Assembly: GCF_016864375.1 (NCBI RefSeq)
Contig: NZ_CP069354.1
Span: 558,001-622,000, forward strand
Reading direction: 5' to 3'
DNA length: 64,000 nt
From: Microvirga sp. VF16
GTDB lineage: Bacteria > Pseudomonadota > Alphaproteobacteria > Rhizobiales > Beijerinckiaceae
Made by a program: the position numbers and the translations under genes. Positions 36,266-48,256 of the stretch are shown piece by piece (the first letter of the stretch is position 1; every line of letters starts with the position of its first letter). A model generated the notes under the pieces. It searched no databases. It worked only from the letters and a program-made list of their open reading frames with translations, and was not told where the DNA came from.

Positions 36266-37233
36266 GCGTTTGCCCTCTCGTATGCGGCGTCGATGATCTG
36301 CATCGCTGCCAGGTAATCCTCGATGTCTACCGCTGGCGCCTCACCCGAGCGCAGCCTGGCGAATGTGTCGGCCATGAACAGGCGGTAGCGCGTACTGGGA
36401 TGCTCGGGAGCAAGCGCGCGGGTGTGTCCATCGTCCAGCGTCGCGCATTGCGCCGCCTCGCCCCGATCGATCAGGTAGGCATTGCCGGTGGCGATCCGCC
36501 ATTCGAAATCGCCGCCAGGAGCCATCGAGGCATAGGTGTACCCGGCCTCGACAGTAAAAAGCGTTCCGGCTTCGTCGTGCAGGATTAGAAGGGCATGGTC
36601 CTCGACCCGCTCGCCGTGGATACGATTGCCGATCGAGGCTGAGATAACCCGCAATGTTCCCTGCGCGACGGAGAGGGCGGCATCGACGCCATGGATGCCG
36701 AGATTGCGCAACGCTCCGCCGCCCCCGACTGCCGGATCGAGCATCCAGCCGACGCCGTCGTCTCGATAACGTTGTGGCGGACCATTGACGATCCGGAAAT
36801 GGGCATGGGCGAGTTTGCCGAGGCGGCCTTCCGCCTCAAGCTCTGCCATTGCTTGAAAGACGGGCCCGAAGCGGTTCGGGAGAGGCACACCGACGAAGCG
36901 GCCTTGGCTCCGGGCAGCCTTGACGATCCGCAGCAACTCTCCTGTCGTGCTGGCCGCCGGCTTCTCAAGAACCATCGGGATATCTGCGGCAACAACCCCC
37001 AAGGCGATATCCGGAACCTCCCGGGGGGAGCCCATGAGCACCACCAGGTCGGGCCTGTTGGCGAGCGCCTGTCCTACGCTTTGGCAGGCGGCAAGTCCGT
37101 GAGCGCCGGCAAAGTCAGCTCCTGCTCTCGCGTCCTGGTCCCAAACCGCAATGACAGCGCCGCCGGAAGCCCTGACCGCATCCAGATGCATCGCGGCGTG
37201 CCAGTGACTGACACCCAAAAGACAAACCCGCAT
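36262..37233 (-). CDS. Gfo/Idh/MocA-family oxidoreductase
   Basis: A 323-residue paralogue of the following gene. The Rossmann start is RVCLLGVSHWHAAMHLDAV, with EKPAASTTGELL as the EKP motif and GVGWMLDPAVGGGGALRNLG, then GIHGVDAALSV in the substrate domain. It is first in the minus-strand operon, and its stop overlaps the next start by four bases. It is divergent from the GntR regulator, so both promoters lie in the 157-base gap at 37234-37390. Confidence 0.87.
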   Translation of the reverse strand: MRVCLLGVSHWHAAMHLDAVRASGGAVIAVWDQDARAGADFAGAHGLAACQSVGQALANRPDLVVLMGSPREVPDIALGVVAADIPMVLEKPAASTTGELLRIVKAARSQGRFVGVPLPNRFGPVFQAMAELEAEGRLGKLAHAHFRIVNGPPQRYRDDGVGWMLDPAVGGGGALRNLGIHGVDAALSVAQGTLRVISASIGNRIHGERVEDHALLILHDEAGTLFTVEAGYTYASMAPGGDFEWRIATGNAYLIDRGEAAQCATLDDGHTRALAPEHPSTRYRLFMADTFARLRSGEAPAVDIEDYLAAMQIIDAAYERANA

Positions 37234-37390
37234 GTCCCTATGCCTGTCCAGTAGTCCACTTGCTGGATATCCTACAACCTGCTATGCATCAAGATGAATA
37301 GTGGTTCTCGCTAAGCGCCGCGTGCGATCCGAAGGACCACTTTTCACGTTCGATGCACTGGCGCGATGCCGACGGCGAGCAGGAGTAAGC

Positions 37391-38113
37391 ATGTCCGGCT
37401 TGAAAGACATAAAGCCTTTGACCAAGCCTCCGTCTCTGCATGTCACCGTGCAGGAAAGTTTGCGCAGCTACATTGAGGACAATCAGCTGAAGGCCGGCGA
37501 TGCCCTGCCGCCCGAAACTTTTCTTGCTCAGCAGCTCGGGATCAGCCGCAACTCCGTGCGAGAGGCGATCAAAGCGCTCGAATCCCTCGGAATCCTGGAA
37601 ACCCGTCGCGGCATCGGCGTGTTCGTGAAGGAATTCTCGTTCCAGCCGCTCCTGGACAATCTCGCCTATGGTCTCGGTGACGCCTTGCGGGATGTCGAGG
37701 AACTTCGCGAGCTGCGCCGCGTCCTCGAGGTTGGTCTTATTCACAAAACGATCGAGATGATCGGCGAGGACGATCTTGCCGCGTTGCGCCAAGTGACGGA
37801 ACGGATGCGCCAGCGCGCCGAGCGCAACGAAAGCTTCGCCGAAGAGGACGAGCAGTTTCACAGGCTGCTGTTCCGCTGCCAGAACAACCGAATGCTCACC
37901 GGCCTGATCGAGGTTTTCTGGCGGGCCTTCTACAAGGCTTCCAACTTCGCCAACCTCGCCAATGCCGACCCGCTCTCCACGTGGCGTGATCATCATGAGA
38001 TCATTGAGGCGATTGCGGCGCGCGATGTCGAACGAGCCCGAGAAAGGCTCGACAAACACTACGAAGGTATCTCCGAGGTTATCGCGAATAACAGAAGATC
38101 CACCAACGGTTAA
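37391..38113 (+). CDS. FadR-subfamily GntR transcriptional regulator
   Basis: A 240-residue regulator. The N-terminal winged HTH is clear (LPPETFLAQQLGISRNSVREAI, read as two joined segments, then LESLGILETRRGIGVFV). The C-terminal FCD-type helical domain contains EEDEQFHRLLFRCQNN, whose Asp and His residues bind a metal and the effector. The ATG at 37391 has GGAGTAAGC before it, deciding against 37301. Divergent from the dehydrogenase-NanEK operon and 12 bases ahead of the ABC importer, it probably controls both in response to the imported acid sugar. Confidence 0.9.
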   Translation: MSGLKDIKPLTKPPSLHVTVQESLRSYIEDNQLKAGDALPPETFLAQQLGISRNSVREAIKALESLGILETRRGIGVFVKEFSFQPLLDNLAYGLGDALRDVEELRELRRVLEVGLIHKTIEMIGEDDLAALRQVTERMRQRAERNESFAEEDEQFHRLLFRCQNNRMLTGLIEVFWRAFYKASNFANLANADPLSTWRDHHEIIEAIAARDVERARERLDKHYEGISEVIANNRRSTNG

Positions 38114-38125
38114 CGGGAGGAATTA

Positions 38126-39709
38126 ATGTCGCTCAAAAACATCGTGCGAGCTGTCCCCATCGCAGCTCTTCTTGGGGCAACGGCCCTGATATCGCCATTG
38201 GCAGCGCAAGAGCAGAAGACGATCACCGGCGGCTTCGATGTTGGTCCGGGCGGCTTCCAGGGCAACTTCAATCCGCTCGCGGCGACCGGCGGCTTCACTT
38301 GGCTCAACGTCTATTTCGAGCCGTTGATCAACTACAATGCCGACCTGACGGCCATCGAAGGGACGCTCGCCACCGAATACAGCGTCAACGCCGACAAGAC
38401 GGAATACACCTTCAAGCTCGCCAGAGAGACCTGGCACGATGGCAAGCCCTTCACCTCCAAGGACGTGAAGTTTACGGTCGACCTCGCCAAGAACGGTGAA
38501 ACCGGAACGGTCTTCTCCGCCCGCCTGAACGCGATTTCCTCCGTCGAGACGCCTGACGAACGTACGGCAGTCATCAAACTCTCGCGTCCAGATGCGGGCC
38601 TCCTCGCGACGCTGACAAAGCTCATGATCCTGCCTGAACACGCGCTCTCCGGCATGACACCGAAGGAATTGGCGACCAGCACATGGTGGGCAACCAAGCC
38701 GATTGGAACCGGCCCGTTCAAGTTCAAGCAATATGTGACCGACCAGTATGTCGAACTGACTGCTGACGAGGATTATCGCCTTGGCCGTCCCAAGGTGGAC
38801 CGGGTGATCAATCGCTATTTCAAGAACACGGCTGCAGCCGTGGCGGCTCTGCGCGCGGGAGAAATCCAGTTTACCTACGTCGAGCCTGACGATGTCCCGG
38901 CTCTTAAGGACACCAAGAGCTTCCGCGTCATCGAGGGACAGTCCTTCGTTGCCAACTATGTGGGTTTCAATCAACAGGTTCCGCTCTGGAAGGACGTTCG
39001 TGTCCGCCAAGCGATCATGCACGCCATCGACCGTCAGGCCATCATCGACAGCCTCTATGGCGGAGCCGCGACCGTTGCCAATTGCGGCTACGTCGCCAAG
39101 CAACTCGTTCCCGAAGGGTTGAACCCGTACAAGTATGACCCAGCCAAGGCCAAGGCTCTGTTGGCGGAGGCCGGCTGGGACAAGATCAATGGAAGCAAGC
39201 CGGTTACTTGGCTGACCTATTACAACACGCCCCAGGCTGCCAACGTCATGGCCGCCGTGCAGGCGATGCTCGCGCAGGTGGGCATCAATGTGGTTCCGCG
39301 CGTGGTCGATACCCCGACCTACAACGGCATCATCTACGCGGCAAATCCTGACTTCAGCCAGTTCCCGCTCGTTTACGCCGGACTTCAGAACGGACCTGAT
39401 CCATCGGGCATCAATATCGGCTTGAACGCGGCGCAGAAGCCCCCTGCCGGAGCAAACTTTCTGCGCATCGAGATGCCGGACCTGACCAAGGCGCTGGACG
39501 CCGCGCTTGCAGAAACCAACCCGCAGCAGCTGAATGCCCGCTATCAGGATGTTTGCAAGGTGATGAACGCCAATCTTCCCTGGGCCACGATGTGGGTCGC
39601 CAACCGTTACGGAGTCGCCTCGACCAAGCTGAAGGACTTCGTCTGGGTGCCTGCTCCGGCCGGCGGACCTTACAATGCTCACCCCGAGAAGTGGTCGATC
39701 GAGAAATAG
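38126..39709 (+). CDS. Family-5 extracellular solute-binding protein (DppA/SatA type)
   Basis: A 527-residue periplasmic binding protein of the peptide/opine/nickel family (SBP_bac_5). The signal peptide ends near LAAQE. NADKTEYTFKLARETWHDGKPF (two joined segments) and VRQAIMHAIDRQAII are family signatures. CGGGAGGAATTA precedes the start. Though the family is named for oligopeptides, members such as SatA of Haemophilus ducreyi bind sialic acid, and this one is followed by cognate permeases, a NanA-like lyase and two ATPases. A hairpin after its stop probably raises its level relative to the permeases. Confidence 0.9.
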   Translation: MSLKNIVRAVPIAALLGATALISPLAAQEQKTITGGFDVGPGGFQGNFNPLAATGGFTWLNVYFEPLINYNADLTAIEGTLATEYSVNADKTEYTFKLARETWHDGKPFTSKDVKFTVDLAKNGETGTVFSARLNAISSVETPDERTAVIKLSRPDAGLLATLTKLMILPEHALSGMTPKELATSTWWATKPIGTGPFKFKQYVTDQYVELTADEDYRLGRPKVDRVINRYFKNTAAAVAALRAGEIQFTYVEPDDVPALKDTKSFRVIEGQSFVANYVGFNQQVPLWKDVRVRQAIMHAIDRQAIIDSLYGGAATVANCGYVAKQLVPEGLNPYKYDPAKAKALLAEAGWDKINGSKPVTWLTYYNTPQAANVMAAVQAMLAQVGINVVPRVVDTPTYNGIIYAANPDFSQFPLVYAGLQNGPDPSGINIGLNAAQKPPAGANFLRIEMPDLTKALDAALAETNPQQLNARYQDVCKVMNANLPWATMWVANRYGVASTKLKDFVWVPAPAGGPYNAHPEKWSIEK

Positions 39710-39733
39710 ACAAAGCCGTCCGACGACTCAGGG

Positions 39734-39765
39734 GGAGGTGGCGCGGCGTTAGTCCGGCCATCTCC
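39734..39765 (+). promoter_or_regulatory. Intercistronic hairpin between binding protein and permease genes
   Basis: GGAGGTGGC pairs with GCCATCTCC (one G-U pair) around a 14-base loop. There is no T-run. Position and form fit an mRNA-stabilising or partial-termination hairpin that favours binding-protein expression. Confidence 0.5.
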
Positions 39766-39791
39766 TCACTTGAAATCACGAGAGCACACTC

Positions 39792-40751
39792 ATGCTGCCA
39801 TACATCTTGAGGCGCCTCGCCACCGGTCTGCTGATGCTCGTCGCTTTGAGCATACTCGTCTTTATCCTCCTCCGTCTGGCGCCTGGCGACCCCATCGACG
39901 CCTACGTGAACCCAAACGTCGCCATGTCTCAGGCTGAAATGGATGCGCTGCGTGCGCGCCTTGGGCTCGATCAGCCCTTGCCTGTCCAGTACCTGGCATG
40001 GCTGCGGGCCGCCGCCACCGGCGATCTCGGCTACTCGATCCAGCGCAATGGGGTGAAAGTTCTGCCCCTCGTGCTCGAACGCATCGGACCGACCGTCCTG
40101 CTGATGGCGGCCGGACTTGCGATTGCGATCGTACTTGGCATTGCGGCAGGAATCCTCAGTGCGGTCCGGCGGAATTCTCCAACCGATATCGGCTTTTCCA
40201 TCATCGCCTTCTTTGGCATTTCAAGCCCGGCCTTCCTGACGGCGCTCCTCGGGCTTTACCTATTCTCCGTGGTTCTCAGATGGGCGCCATCGGGCGGCAT
40301 GTTGACACCCGGTGCGCCATTCTCGACCGGCGATCTCCTGGCTCATCTCGTTCTGCCGGCCTGCCTTCTGTCCATTGGCCACGCTGCGCTGATCATGCGC
40401 TACATGCGCGCGTCACTTCTCGAGGTTCTGAATCAGGAATATGTCCGCACCGCCCGCGCGAAGGGCGTCAAGGAGTTCTGGGTCATCATGAAGCATGCGG
40501 TGCGCAACGCGCTGCTGCCGGTCGTCACACTCATCGGGTCCACCATCGGCATCGCGGTGGGCGGCGCGATCTTCATCGAGAGCGTCTTCAATTGGCCGGG
40601 CATGGGCCTGCTGCTGATCAATGCCGTCGATACCCGAGACTACCCGGTCATCATGGGGGCGACGCTGATCATCGGAGCCTGCGTCATCATGGTCAATCTC
40701 CTGACCGACATCGCCTATGCCGCCATCGATCCTCGCATCCAGGTCGCCTGA
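39792..40751 (+). CDS. ABC transporter permease (DppB type)
   Basis: A 319-residue inner-membrane permease with six helices. [19 protein letters not shown] and the [13 protein letters not shown] loop are the usual start of the DppB/OppB family, and [19 protein letters not shown] carries the EAA-type loop that docks with the ATPase. Second gene of the five-gene importer operon, three bases from the next permease gene. Confidence 0.92.
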   Translation: MLPYILRRLATGLLMLVALSILVFILLRLAPGDPIDAYVNPNVAMSQAEMDALRARLGLDQPLPVQYLAWLRAAATGDLGYSIQRNGVKVLPLVLERIGPTVLLMAAGLAIAIVLGIAAGILSAVRRNSPTDIGFSIIAFFGISSPAFLTALLGLYLFSVVLRWAPSGGMLTPGAPFSTGDLLAHLVLPACLLSIGHAALIMRYMRASLLEVLNQEYVRTARAKGVKEFWVIMKHAVRNALLPVVTLIGSTIGIAVGGAIFIESVFNWPGMGLLLINAVDTRDYPVIMGATLIIGACVIMVNLLTDIAYAAIDPRIQVA

Positions 40752-40753
40752 CG

Positions 40754-41635
40754 ATGAGTGCCGCTACCGCAGTGTCCGCTTCCCGCCGAGGGCCGATCGC
40801 CAGGGCACTCGACCGGTTTGCCACCAATCCCGTCGCTCTGCTGGGGCTCGCGGTCCTCGCCGTCATCGTCCTGGCGATCCTGACCTATCCCATCTGGTGG
40901 GCTTACTCGCCCAACCAGATCGACCTGCGCGCCCTCAACAAGGGACCGAGTGCCAGCCACTGGTTCGGGACGGACGGCGTTGGCCGCGACGTCCTTGCGC
41001 GTCTGATGCAGGGCGGTCGCATCTCGCTTCTCGTCGCCGTGACATCGGTGGCGGTCTCAATCGTCATCGGTTTTCTCGTCGGCGCCGTGTCGTCCTTCAG
41101 CGGCCGCGTGGTCGACGGCGCCATCATGCGCCTCGTCGACCTTGCCATGACGCTGCCGCCCGTGATCCTGCTGCTCGTCCTCGCCTCGATCGTCGGCACG
41201 GGTATCGCGCCCACAATCGCCGTGATCTCGCTGCTGTCCTGGCCCGTGCTTTCGCGCATGATCCGGGCCCGGCTCCTTGAGCTGCGCGAACGCGACTTTG
41301 TGGTCGCTTCACGCGGCATGGGAGCCGGCATGGGACATCTTCTGCTCCGACATGGCTTGCCGAACTGCGTCGACATCCTGGTGGTCTACGCGACCTTGCA
41401 GATCGCCAATGCCATTCTGCTTGAGGCGGGTCTGTCCTTCCTTGGGCTCGGCATCGCTCCTCCCGAGGCCAGCTGGGGCAATATGCTGAACGCGGCGCGC
41501 TCGACCAGCGTGCTCGAGCAGTATGTCTGGCAGTGGATGTTCCCGGGCGTGGCGCTCGTCATCACCGTTCTGGCGATCAACTTCGTCGGCGACGGTCTGC
41601 GCGACGCCTTCGATCCCCGTTCCGATCTTCAATGA
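40754..41635 (+). CDS. ABC transporter permease (DppC type)
   Basis: A 293-residue permease of the DppC/OppC family. The cytoplasmic N-terminus leads to a first helix ([19 protein letters not shown]), then [19 protein letters not shown], the classic DppC segment. The EAA loop is in [20 protein letters not shown]. The ATG at 40754 follows the DppB-type stop by three bases, so translation is coupled. Confidence 0.92.
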   Translation: MSAATAVSASRRGPIARALDRFATNPVALLGLAVLAVIVLAILTYPIWWAYSPNQIDLRALNKGPSASHWFGTDGVGRDVLARLMQGGRISLLVAVTSVAVSIVIGFLVGAVSSFSGRVVDGAIMRLVDLAMTLPPVILLLVLASIVGTGIAPTIAVISLLSWPVLSRMIRARLLELRERDFVVASRGMGAGMGHLLLRHGLPNCVDILVVYATLQIANAILLEAGLSFLGLGIAPPEASWGNMLNAARSTSVLEQYVWQWMFPGVALVITVLAINFVGDGLRDAFDPRSDLQ

Positions 41636-41655
41636 CCAAGCAGTAAAGGCTTACC

Positions 41656-42573
41656 ATGACTAAGTTTCGCGGCGTCGTGCCTCCCGTCGTTACTCCTCTG
41701 ACCGAGAACTATGAGGTTGACTATCCGTCCTATACCAGGGTGCTGGAACATCTCATCGCTGGCGGCGTGCACGGTCTCTTCGTGCTTGGCTCTACGAGCG
41801 AGGTGATCTTTCACGGCGAGGCCACCCGACGTCGGATCCTCGAACACACCGTGAAGGTGGTGAACGGGCGCCTGCCGATCCTGGCCGGCGTGATCGATCC
41901 GACCACCCACCGGGTTATCGACCATGCGAAAGTGGCGCAGTCGATCGGTGTCGATGCTGTCGTCGCAACGGCTCCCTTCTATACCCGGACGAGCCAGCCG
42001 GAGGTGATCGACCATTTCCGCTACCTGCGCGAGGCGCTCGACCTTCCGGTGATCGCATACGACATTCCGGTCTGCGTCCACACCAAGCTGGAACGGAGCA
42101 CAACCGTGACGCTGGCTCGCGAGGGCACCATCGCCGGGCTCAAGGACTCGAGCGGCGATGACGGGAACTTCCGGTTCTGTCTGCTGGATCTCGCCGACAA
42201 GTCTGACGTCTTCCTTATGACGGGCTCTGAGATCGTCGTCGACAACGCCCTCCAGATGGGAGCGCATGGCGTCGTCCCGGGTCTCGCCAACGTTGATCCG
42301 CACGGCTATGTCCGGCTATGGGACTACGCTCAGGCTGGAGATTGGGAGGCCGCGCGCAAAGAGCAGGAGCGGTTGTGCCGGCTGTTCGAAATGGTCTGGG
42401 TTTCCCTGCCCCGCACCAGCGCCGGCTCAGCGGGCGTCGGCGCTTTCAAGACGGCCATGCGTTCACTCGGTGTCATTGCCACCAACACGATGGCCCAGCC
42501 GCAGCGCTCGCTCAATGCCGACGAGGCTTCGAAGGTCGACGAGATCGTTCGAGCCGCCGGGCTCGTGAGTTGA
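41656..42573 (+). CDS. DapA/NanA-family aldolase (probable sialic-acid lyase)
   Basis: A 305-residue class I aldolase of the dihydrodipicolinate synthase / N-acetylneuraminate lyase family. The Schiff-base lysine is K163 (GLKDSSGD), the catalytic tyrosine Y135 (IAYDIPV), and the substrate loop is GSTSE (45-49). Its place between the permease and ATPase genes of the importer, beside the NanEK operon, suggests it cleaves the imported sialic acid or related 2-keto acid to pyruvate and an N-acyl amino sugar. A keto-deoxy sugar acid substrate is the main alternative. Confidence 0.85.
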   Translation: MTKFRGVVPPVVTPLTENYEVDYPSYTRVLEHLIAGGVHGLFVLGSTSEVIFHGEATRRRILEHTVKVVNGRLPILAGVIDPTTHRVIDHAKVAQSIGVDAVVATAPFYTRTSQPEVIDHFRYLREALDLPVIAYDIPVCVHTKLERSTTVTLAREGTIAGLKDSSGDDGNFRFCLLDLADKSDVFLMTGSEIVVDNALQMGAHGVVPGLANVDPHGYVRLWDYAQAGDWEAARKEQERLCRLFEMVWVSLPRTSAGSAGVGAFKTAMRSLGVIATNTMAQPQRSLNADEASKVDEIVRAAGLVS

Positions 42574-42577
42574 AGCC

Positions 42578-43588
42578 ATGCATGCGGCCCCGATCCTGGA
42601 CATTTCGGGTCTTAAGACGGTCTTCCGGATCGGCGAGCGCGAAGTCGCAGCCGTACAGGATCTGGATCTGACCATTGCGCCGGGCGAGACCCTGGCGCTG
42701 GTCGGCGAATCCGGCTCAGGCAAATCCGTCACCAGCCTCTCGATCATGGGGCTTCTTCCAAAACGGGTAGGCCAGATAGCCGGCGGCAGCATTCTGTTTC
42801 GAGGAAAGTCGGGCCAGACGCAGAACCTTGCCCAACTTGACCCTGAGAGCATGCGGCAAATTCGGGGCAACGACATCGCCATGGTGTTCCAGGAACCCAT
42901 GACGAGCCTCAATCCCGTCTATACCATCGGCGAGCAGATCGCCGAGCCGATGCGCATCCATCTCGGGCGCAGCCACAAGGATGCAGCAGCCGCAGCGGTC
43001 GGCCTCCTGACCGCGGTCGGCATCCCCGATCCCGAACGGCGTGCCAGGCAATACCCGCACGAGCTCTCCGGTGGCATGCGTCAGCGTGCCACGATCGCCA
43101 TGGCGCTTGCCTGCGATCCGGTCCTGCTGATCGCTGACGAGCCGACCACCGCGCTCGACGTGACAATCCAGGCCCAGATCCTCGATCTCCTGCAGAAGCT
43201 GCAGACCGAACGGGGCATGGGCATCCTGTTCGTCACGCATAACCTGGGAGTCGTGGCGGAGATCGCCGACCGAGTGGCTGTGATGTATGCCGGCCGCATC
43301 GTCGAGACCGGCTCAGTCGCCGATGTGTTCGCACATCCACGGCATCCCTATACAGTCGGGTTGATGCGCTCGGTCCCCAAGCTGGGGGAGGCGACCGAGT
43401 TGAGGCGAAGGGGCATCCCGCTGCCGACCATCGCGGGCTCCGTGCCGAGCCTAGCTCAGCTCCCGAAAGGCTGCTCCTTTGCTCCCCGTTGCTCCTATGC
43501 CGTCGACGCATGTCGGGTCGACATGCCGTCCTTGTACCAAAGCGGCAATGGACGGAAGAGCCGCTGCATCAGATGGCAGGAGGTTTAA
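42578..43588 (+). CDS. ABC transporter ATP-binding protein (DppD type)
   Basis: A 336-residue ATPase. Walker A is GESGSGKS, the signature is [16 protein letters not shown], Walker B is [12 protein letters not shown]. The C-terminal oligopeptide-transporter extension contains the iron-sulfur-type cysteines ([15 protein letters not shown]). It starts four bases after the lyase gene and ends one base before the second ATPase gene. Confidence 0.94.
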   Translation: MHAAPILDISGLKTVFRIGEREVAAVQDLDLTIAPGETLALVGESGSGKSVTSLSIMGLLPKRVGQIAGGSILFRGKSGQTQNLAQLDPESMRQIRGNDIAMVFQEPMTSLNPVYTIGEQIAEPMRIHLGRSHKDAAAAAVGLLTAVGIPDPERRARQYPHELSGGMRQRATIAMALACDPVLLIADEPTTALDVTIQAQILDLLQKLQTERGMGILFVTHNLGVVAEIADRVAVMYAGRIVETGSVADVFAHPRHPYTVGLMRSVPKLGEATELRRRGIPLPTIAGSVPSLAQLPKGCSFAPRCSYAVDACRVDMPSLYQSGNGRKSRCIRWQEV

Positions 43589-43589
43589 G

Positions 43590-44558
43590 ATGGAGGAACT
43601 GCTGCTCTCGGTCAGAGGGTTGACCAAGCATTTCAAGCCGACCGGCCTTTCCCGCGGCTCCGTAGTGCGCGCGCTTGACGATATCTCCTTTGATGTGCCG
43701 CGCGGGAAGGTCGTCGGCCTTGTCGGGGAGTCGGGCAGCGGGAAGACGACCATCGGGCGCTCCGTGCTGCGCCTCATCGAACCGACTTCGGGCGAGGTGC
43801 GCTTCAACGGCGTCGACCTCACCAAACTCTCTTCCGCCGAGATGCGCCGTCAGCGCAAGTACATGCAGTACATCTTTCAGGATCCCTTCGCCAGCCTGTC
43901 ACCGCGAATGACCGTCGGGCAGATTCTGACCGAGGGCCTTGAGATTCAACGGATCGGCACGCGTGAGGAGCGGGTCCAACGTGCCAAAGCGGCGCTTGCG
44001 GCAGTTGACCTTCCGGCCGACGCTTTCGATCGCTATGCTCATGAGTTTTCCGGCGGCCAACGCCAGCGCATCGGCATTGCGCGGGCGTTGACGCTCGAGC
44101 CGCTGCTGATCGTGGCCGACGAACCTGTCTCCGCGCTCGACGTCTCGATTCAGGCTCAGATCGTCAATCTTCTGCGTGACCTGCAGATCCGCCTTGGTCT
44201 GTCCATGCTGTTCATTTCGCACGATTTGGCCGTCGTCGAATACATCTGCGATACAGTCATCGTGCTCTATCTTGGTCGCATCATGGAAATCGCCCCGAGC
44301 GAGCAATTGTATCGCGATCCACGTCACCCCTATACGCGGGCACTACTCTCGGCAATTCCGTCTCCGGATCCGGCCAAGGCCCACGTGCGCGAGATCCTGA
44401 AAGATGACATTCCGAGCCCGGCCAATCCGTCTTCAGGCTGTGTCTTTCGCACGCGTTGCCCTCATGCGGAGGAACGATGTGCGGCCGTGGTGCCTCCGCT
44501 CGAAGAGGTTTCGCCCGGACATTTGAAGGCCTGTATCCGACGCGACATTAGCGGTTGA
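43590..44558 (+). CDS. ABC transporter ATP-binding protein (DppF type)
   Basis: A 322-residue ATPase partner of the preceding gene. Walker A is GESGSGKTT, the signature is [16 protein letters not shown], Walker B is [13 protein letters not shown], and the C-terminal Cys motif is [16 protein letters not shown] place the start at 43590, where AGGAGG sits upstream; the longer frame from 43479 overlaps the DppD-type gene. Last gene of the importer operon, followed by a palindromic repeat that may act as terminator. Confidence 0.94.
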   Translation: MEELLLSVRGLTKHFKPTGLSRGSVVRALDDISFDVPRGKVVGLVGESGSGKTTIGRSVLRLIEPTSGEVRFNGVDLTKLSSAEMRRQRKYMQYIFQDPFASLSPRMTVGQILTEGLEIQRIGTREERVQRAKAALAAVDLPADAFDRYAHEFSGGQRQRIGIARALTLEPLLIVADEPVSALDVSIQAQIVNLLRDLQIRLGLSMLFISHDLAVVEYICDTVIVLYLGRIMEIAPSEQLYRDPRHPYTRALLSAIPSPDPAKAHVREILKDDIPSPANPSSGCVFRTRCPHAEERCAAVVPPLEEVSPGHLKACIRRDISG

Positions 44559-44630
44559 TCCGATGCTCCACTCTTTGAAGAGCGCATCGTTCGGTGCGGA
44601 AAACCGAGTCCACTTTTCCGCACGATGCGC
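44557..44630. repeat. Dispersed palindromic element, copy after importer operon
   Basis: GATCCGATGCTC is followed by a palindrome pairing AGCGCATCGTTCGGTGCGGA-type sequence with TCCGCACGATGCGC (44582-44630). Its outer arms match the copy at 22363; the inner loop differs (CCGAGTCCACTT). It starts at the DppF-type stop codon. Confidence 0.7.
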
Positions 44631-44715
44631 TAGCGTGCCGGCGGAGTGAATTCTACGTCGGCCCGATTCAAGTATCGGCTGCGTTTGGGCTCGTCTCCGG
44701 GGCGCTATCCTGCGC

Positions 44716-45201
44716 CTATTCCGGCTGCTTGTGAATCGGATCGATCCAGTAGACCTCCTCCGGTTGTTCGACCGGGTCCACATCGGTGATGTTCACCACG
44801 ACGGCTTCGTTGTCGCTGCGCACCAGGACGCATTCGAGGGACTCGTCTGGACTGGCGTTGATCTCCTGATGGGGCACGAAGGGCGGCACATAGATGAAAT
44901 CCCCCGGCCCGGCCTCCGCGACGAACTCCAGCCGCTCGCCCCAGCGCATGCGAGCCTTGCCCCGCACCACATAAATGACACTCTCCAATTCGCCATGGTG
45001 ATGCACCCCAGTCTTGGCATTCGGCTGGATCGAGACCGTACCCGCCCAGATTTTCTGTGCGCCGACCCGGGCATGATTGATGGCGGCCTGGCGAAACATG
45101 CCCGGAGTCTGCGCTGTGTTCGGATCGAGGCGATCGCCTTTGATCACCTGAACACCGTGCTGCTTCCAATGCTCGTGCTGATCGTGGCTGTGGTCCGTCA
45201 T
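44716..45201 (-). CDS. Cupin-domain protein
   Basis: A 161-residue cupin. The metal-binding motif TGVHHHGELESVIYVVRGKA supplies His and Glu ligands, and GPGDFIYVPPFVPHQEIN the second motif. The N-terminus is His-rich (MTDHSHDQHEHW). The ATG at 45201 has CGGAG upstream, deciding against 45249. Similar proteins are annotated only as cupins. It is convergent with the importer operon. Confidence 0.85.
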   Translation of the reverse strand: MTDHSHDQHEHWKQHGVQVIKGDRLDPNTAQTPGMFRQAAINHARVGAQKIWAGTVSIQPNAKTGVHHHGELESVIYVVRGKARMRWGERLEFVAEAGPGDFIYVPPFVPHQEINASPDESLECVLVRSDNEAVVVNITDVDPVEQPEEVYWIDPIHKQPE

Positions 45202-45485
45202 GACATTCTCCGAGGCGATTTGGCTTGCCGCGCCTTCCTGAACATGCACGGAGGACGAGGGTGAGGAAGGCCAGCTCAGGCCTCCGGTGTATCATCGTTT
45301 GGTAAGGGTTGTCTGTCTCCGCTCACGGATAGCCTCAACGACCCTCTACGCGCTTTAATGGAACTCGGTACGGCCAAGCAGTGTATGGCGGTTTAACGCT
45401 GCTCCTGAGGGTCCGGTTCTCCCTCAAGTTCCTCTCCTCAAGAAGGATAGGCTTGCAGCCCTCCCGGCGGCATGATTATCTCTTC

Positions 45486-45512
45486 TTAGCACTCCGGCGT
45501 GTCGAGTGCTAA
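45486..45512. promoter_or_regulatory. CIRCE element (HrcA operator)
   Basis: TTAGCACTC-N9-GAGTGCTAA, a perfect match to the CIRCE consensus. It lies 59 bases before the groES remnant and marks a heat-shock promoter repressed by HrcA. Confidence 0.95.
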
Positions 45513-45570
45513 AGTAACTGCCCGGCGCATACGAGCCCCCTCATTGACGAACAGAACAAGGAGGAGCCCT

Positions 45571-47451
<1,881 letters not shown>

Positions 47452-47452
<1 letters not shown>

Positions 47453-47514
47453 CGCATCGTGCGGACCCGGAGGGCCGCGTCAGCCAATAACAGGGTCCAC
47501 TGTTCGCTGACGCG
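47452..47514. repeat. Partial dispersed palindromic element after groEL
   Basis: ACGCATCGTGCGGACCCGGA and the following GGGCCGCG match, inverted, half of the element at 57938. Directly after it CGCGTCAGC and GCTGACGCG form a 9-bp hairpin (47476-47514). Probably serves as the groEL terminator. Confidence 0.6.
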
Positions 47515-47529
47515 GAACCTGGGTTTGGA

Positions 47530-47901
47530 TCAGGCTGCAAGGAAGAGTTCGTTCTGTCGCCAGGAAGCGCAGGCTCTTCTTTCGCTCGGCCGTGCCGTCG
47601 CAATGCGCTCGTGGAAGCGAGCTTGAGCCTCTTTGAGCAGACGGCGTTTTCGAGCGAGTGGTTGCGAGGCCGTTGTGGTGTCGTTCACGACAGCGGCAGC
47701 TGCCGCGTACAAATCGGTCGTTGCGGCATCCAGACCGGGATCTCGCTCGAACTGGACGACAAGGCTTGCCAGGTGCTGCCTGAGAAGCGTCTGCAGTTCG
47801 TGGAGATAGGGCAGATCTCCTCCGAACTCGATGGCCTTCAACGTCGGAGAGATCAGTGCCAACTTCTCTTCGATCGTGTCGGTGAAACCTTTCTCCGCCA
47901 T
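47530..47901 (-). CDS. Hypothetical helical protein
   Basis: A 123-residue, mostly helical protein (MAEKGFTDTIEEKLALI, HELQTLLRQHLASLVVQFE, KRRLLKEAQARFHERI). The start at 47901 has a CTGGAG ten bases upstream and is preferred to 47961. No domain recognised. Convergent with groEL. Confidence 0.5.
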   Translation of the reverse strand: MAEKGFTDTIEEKLALISPTLKAIEFGGDLPYLHELQTLLRQHLASLVVQFERDPGLDAATTDLYAAAAAVVNDTTTASQPLARKRRLLKEAQARFHERIATARPSERRACASWRQNELFLAA

Positions 47902-48256
47902 GATCAACCGTCTCCAGGTAAGAGGAAGCCCGCCCAGCCCTTGAGGCACAAGGGAGAGCATGGGCCTTCATGGTTAACTAACGGTTTCAAACGACCGAGG
48001 AACACGATCCAACAACCGCACATCACCATTCTATGGTGATCTGCTCACGCGCTCTCCCGTGATCGCGATCCGCGATCGTATTCCGCAGGCGATATCGGAA
48101 CCTATTGCATGTGTTCTGGCAGAAGGTTTGGTGCTCAGCCTTCAGCCGGGGCGCTCTTGTTTGACCGCCGTTGACGCTTATCGGAGGCAGAGTAGAATGG
48201 TGGTGCGGTGTTGCAACCGGCATCGCACGCGCCCTGGCTGGAGTTTGCAAGAGGCT
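47902..48256. other. Intergenic region, no gene seen
   Basis: About 355 bases downstream of the AGE-family gene. It contains a palindrome GATCGCG-ATC-CGCGATC at 48061-48077 of unknown role; otherwise nothing recognisable. Confidence 0.5.

Noticed and set aside
38123..39682. 519-codon minus-strand frame
   Set aside because: Shadow of the family-5 binding-protein gene.
39998..40753. Upstream extension of the DppC-type permease frame
   Set aside because: Overlaps the DppB-type gene in another frame; the real start is the ATG at 40754.
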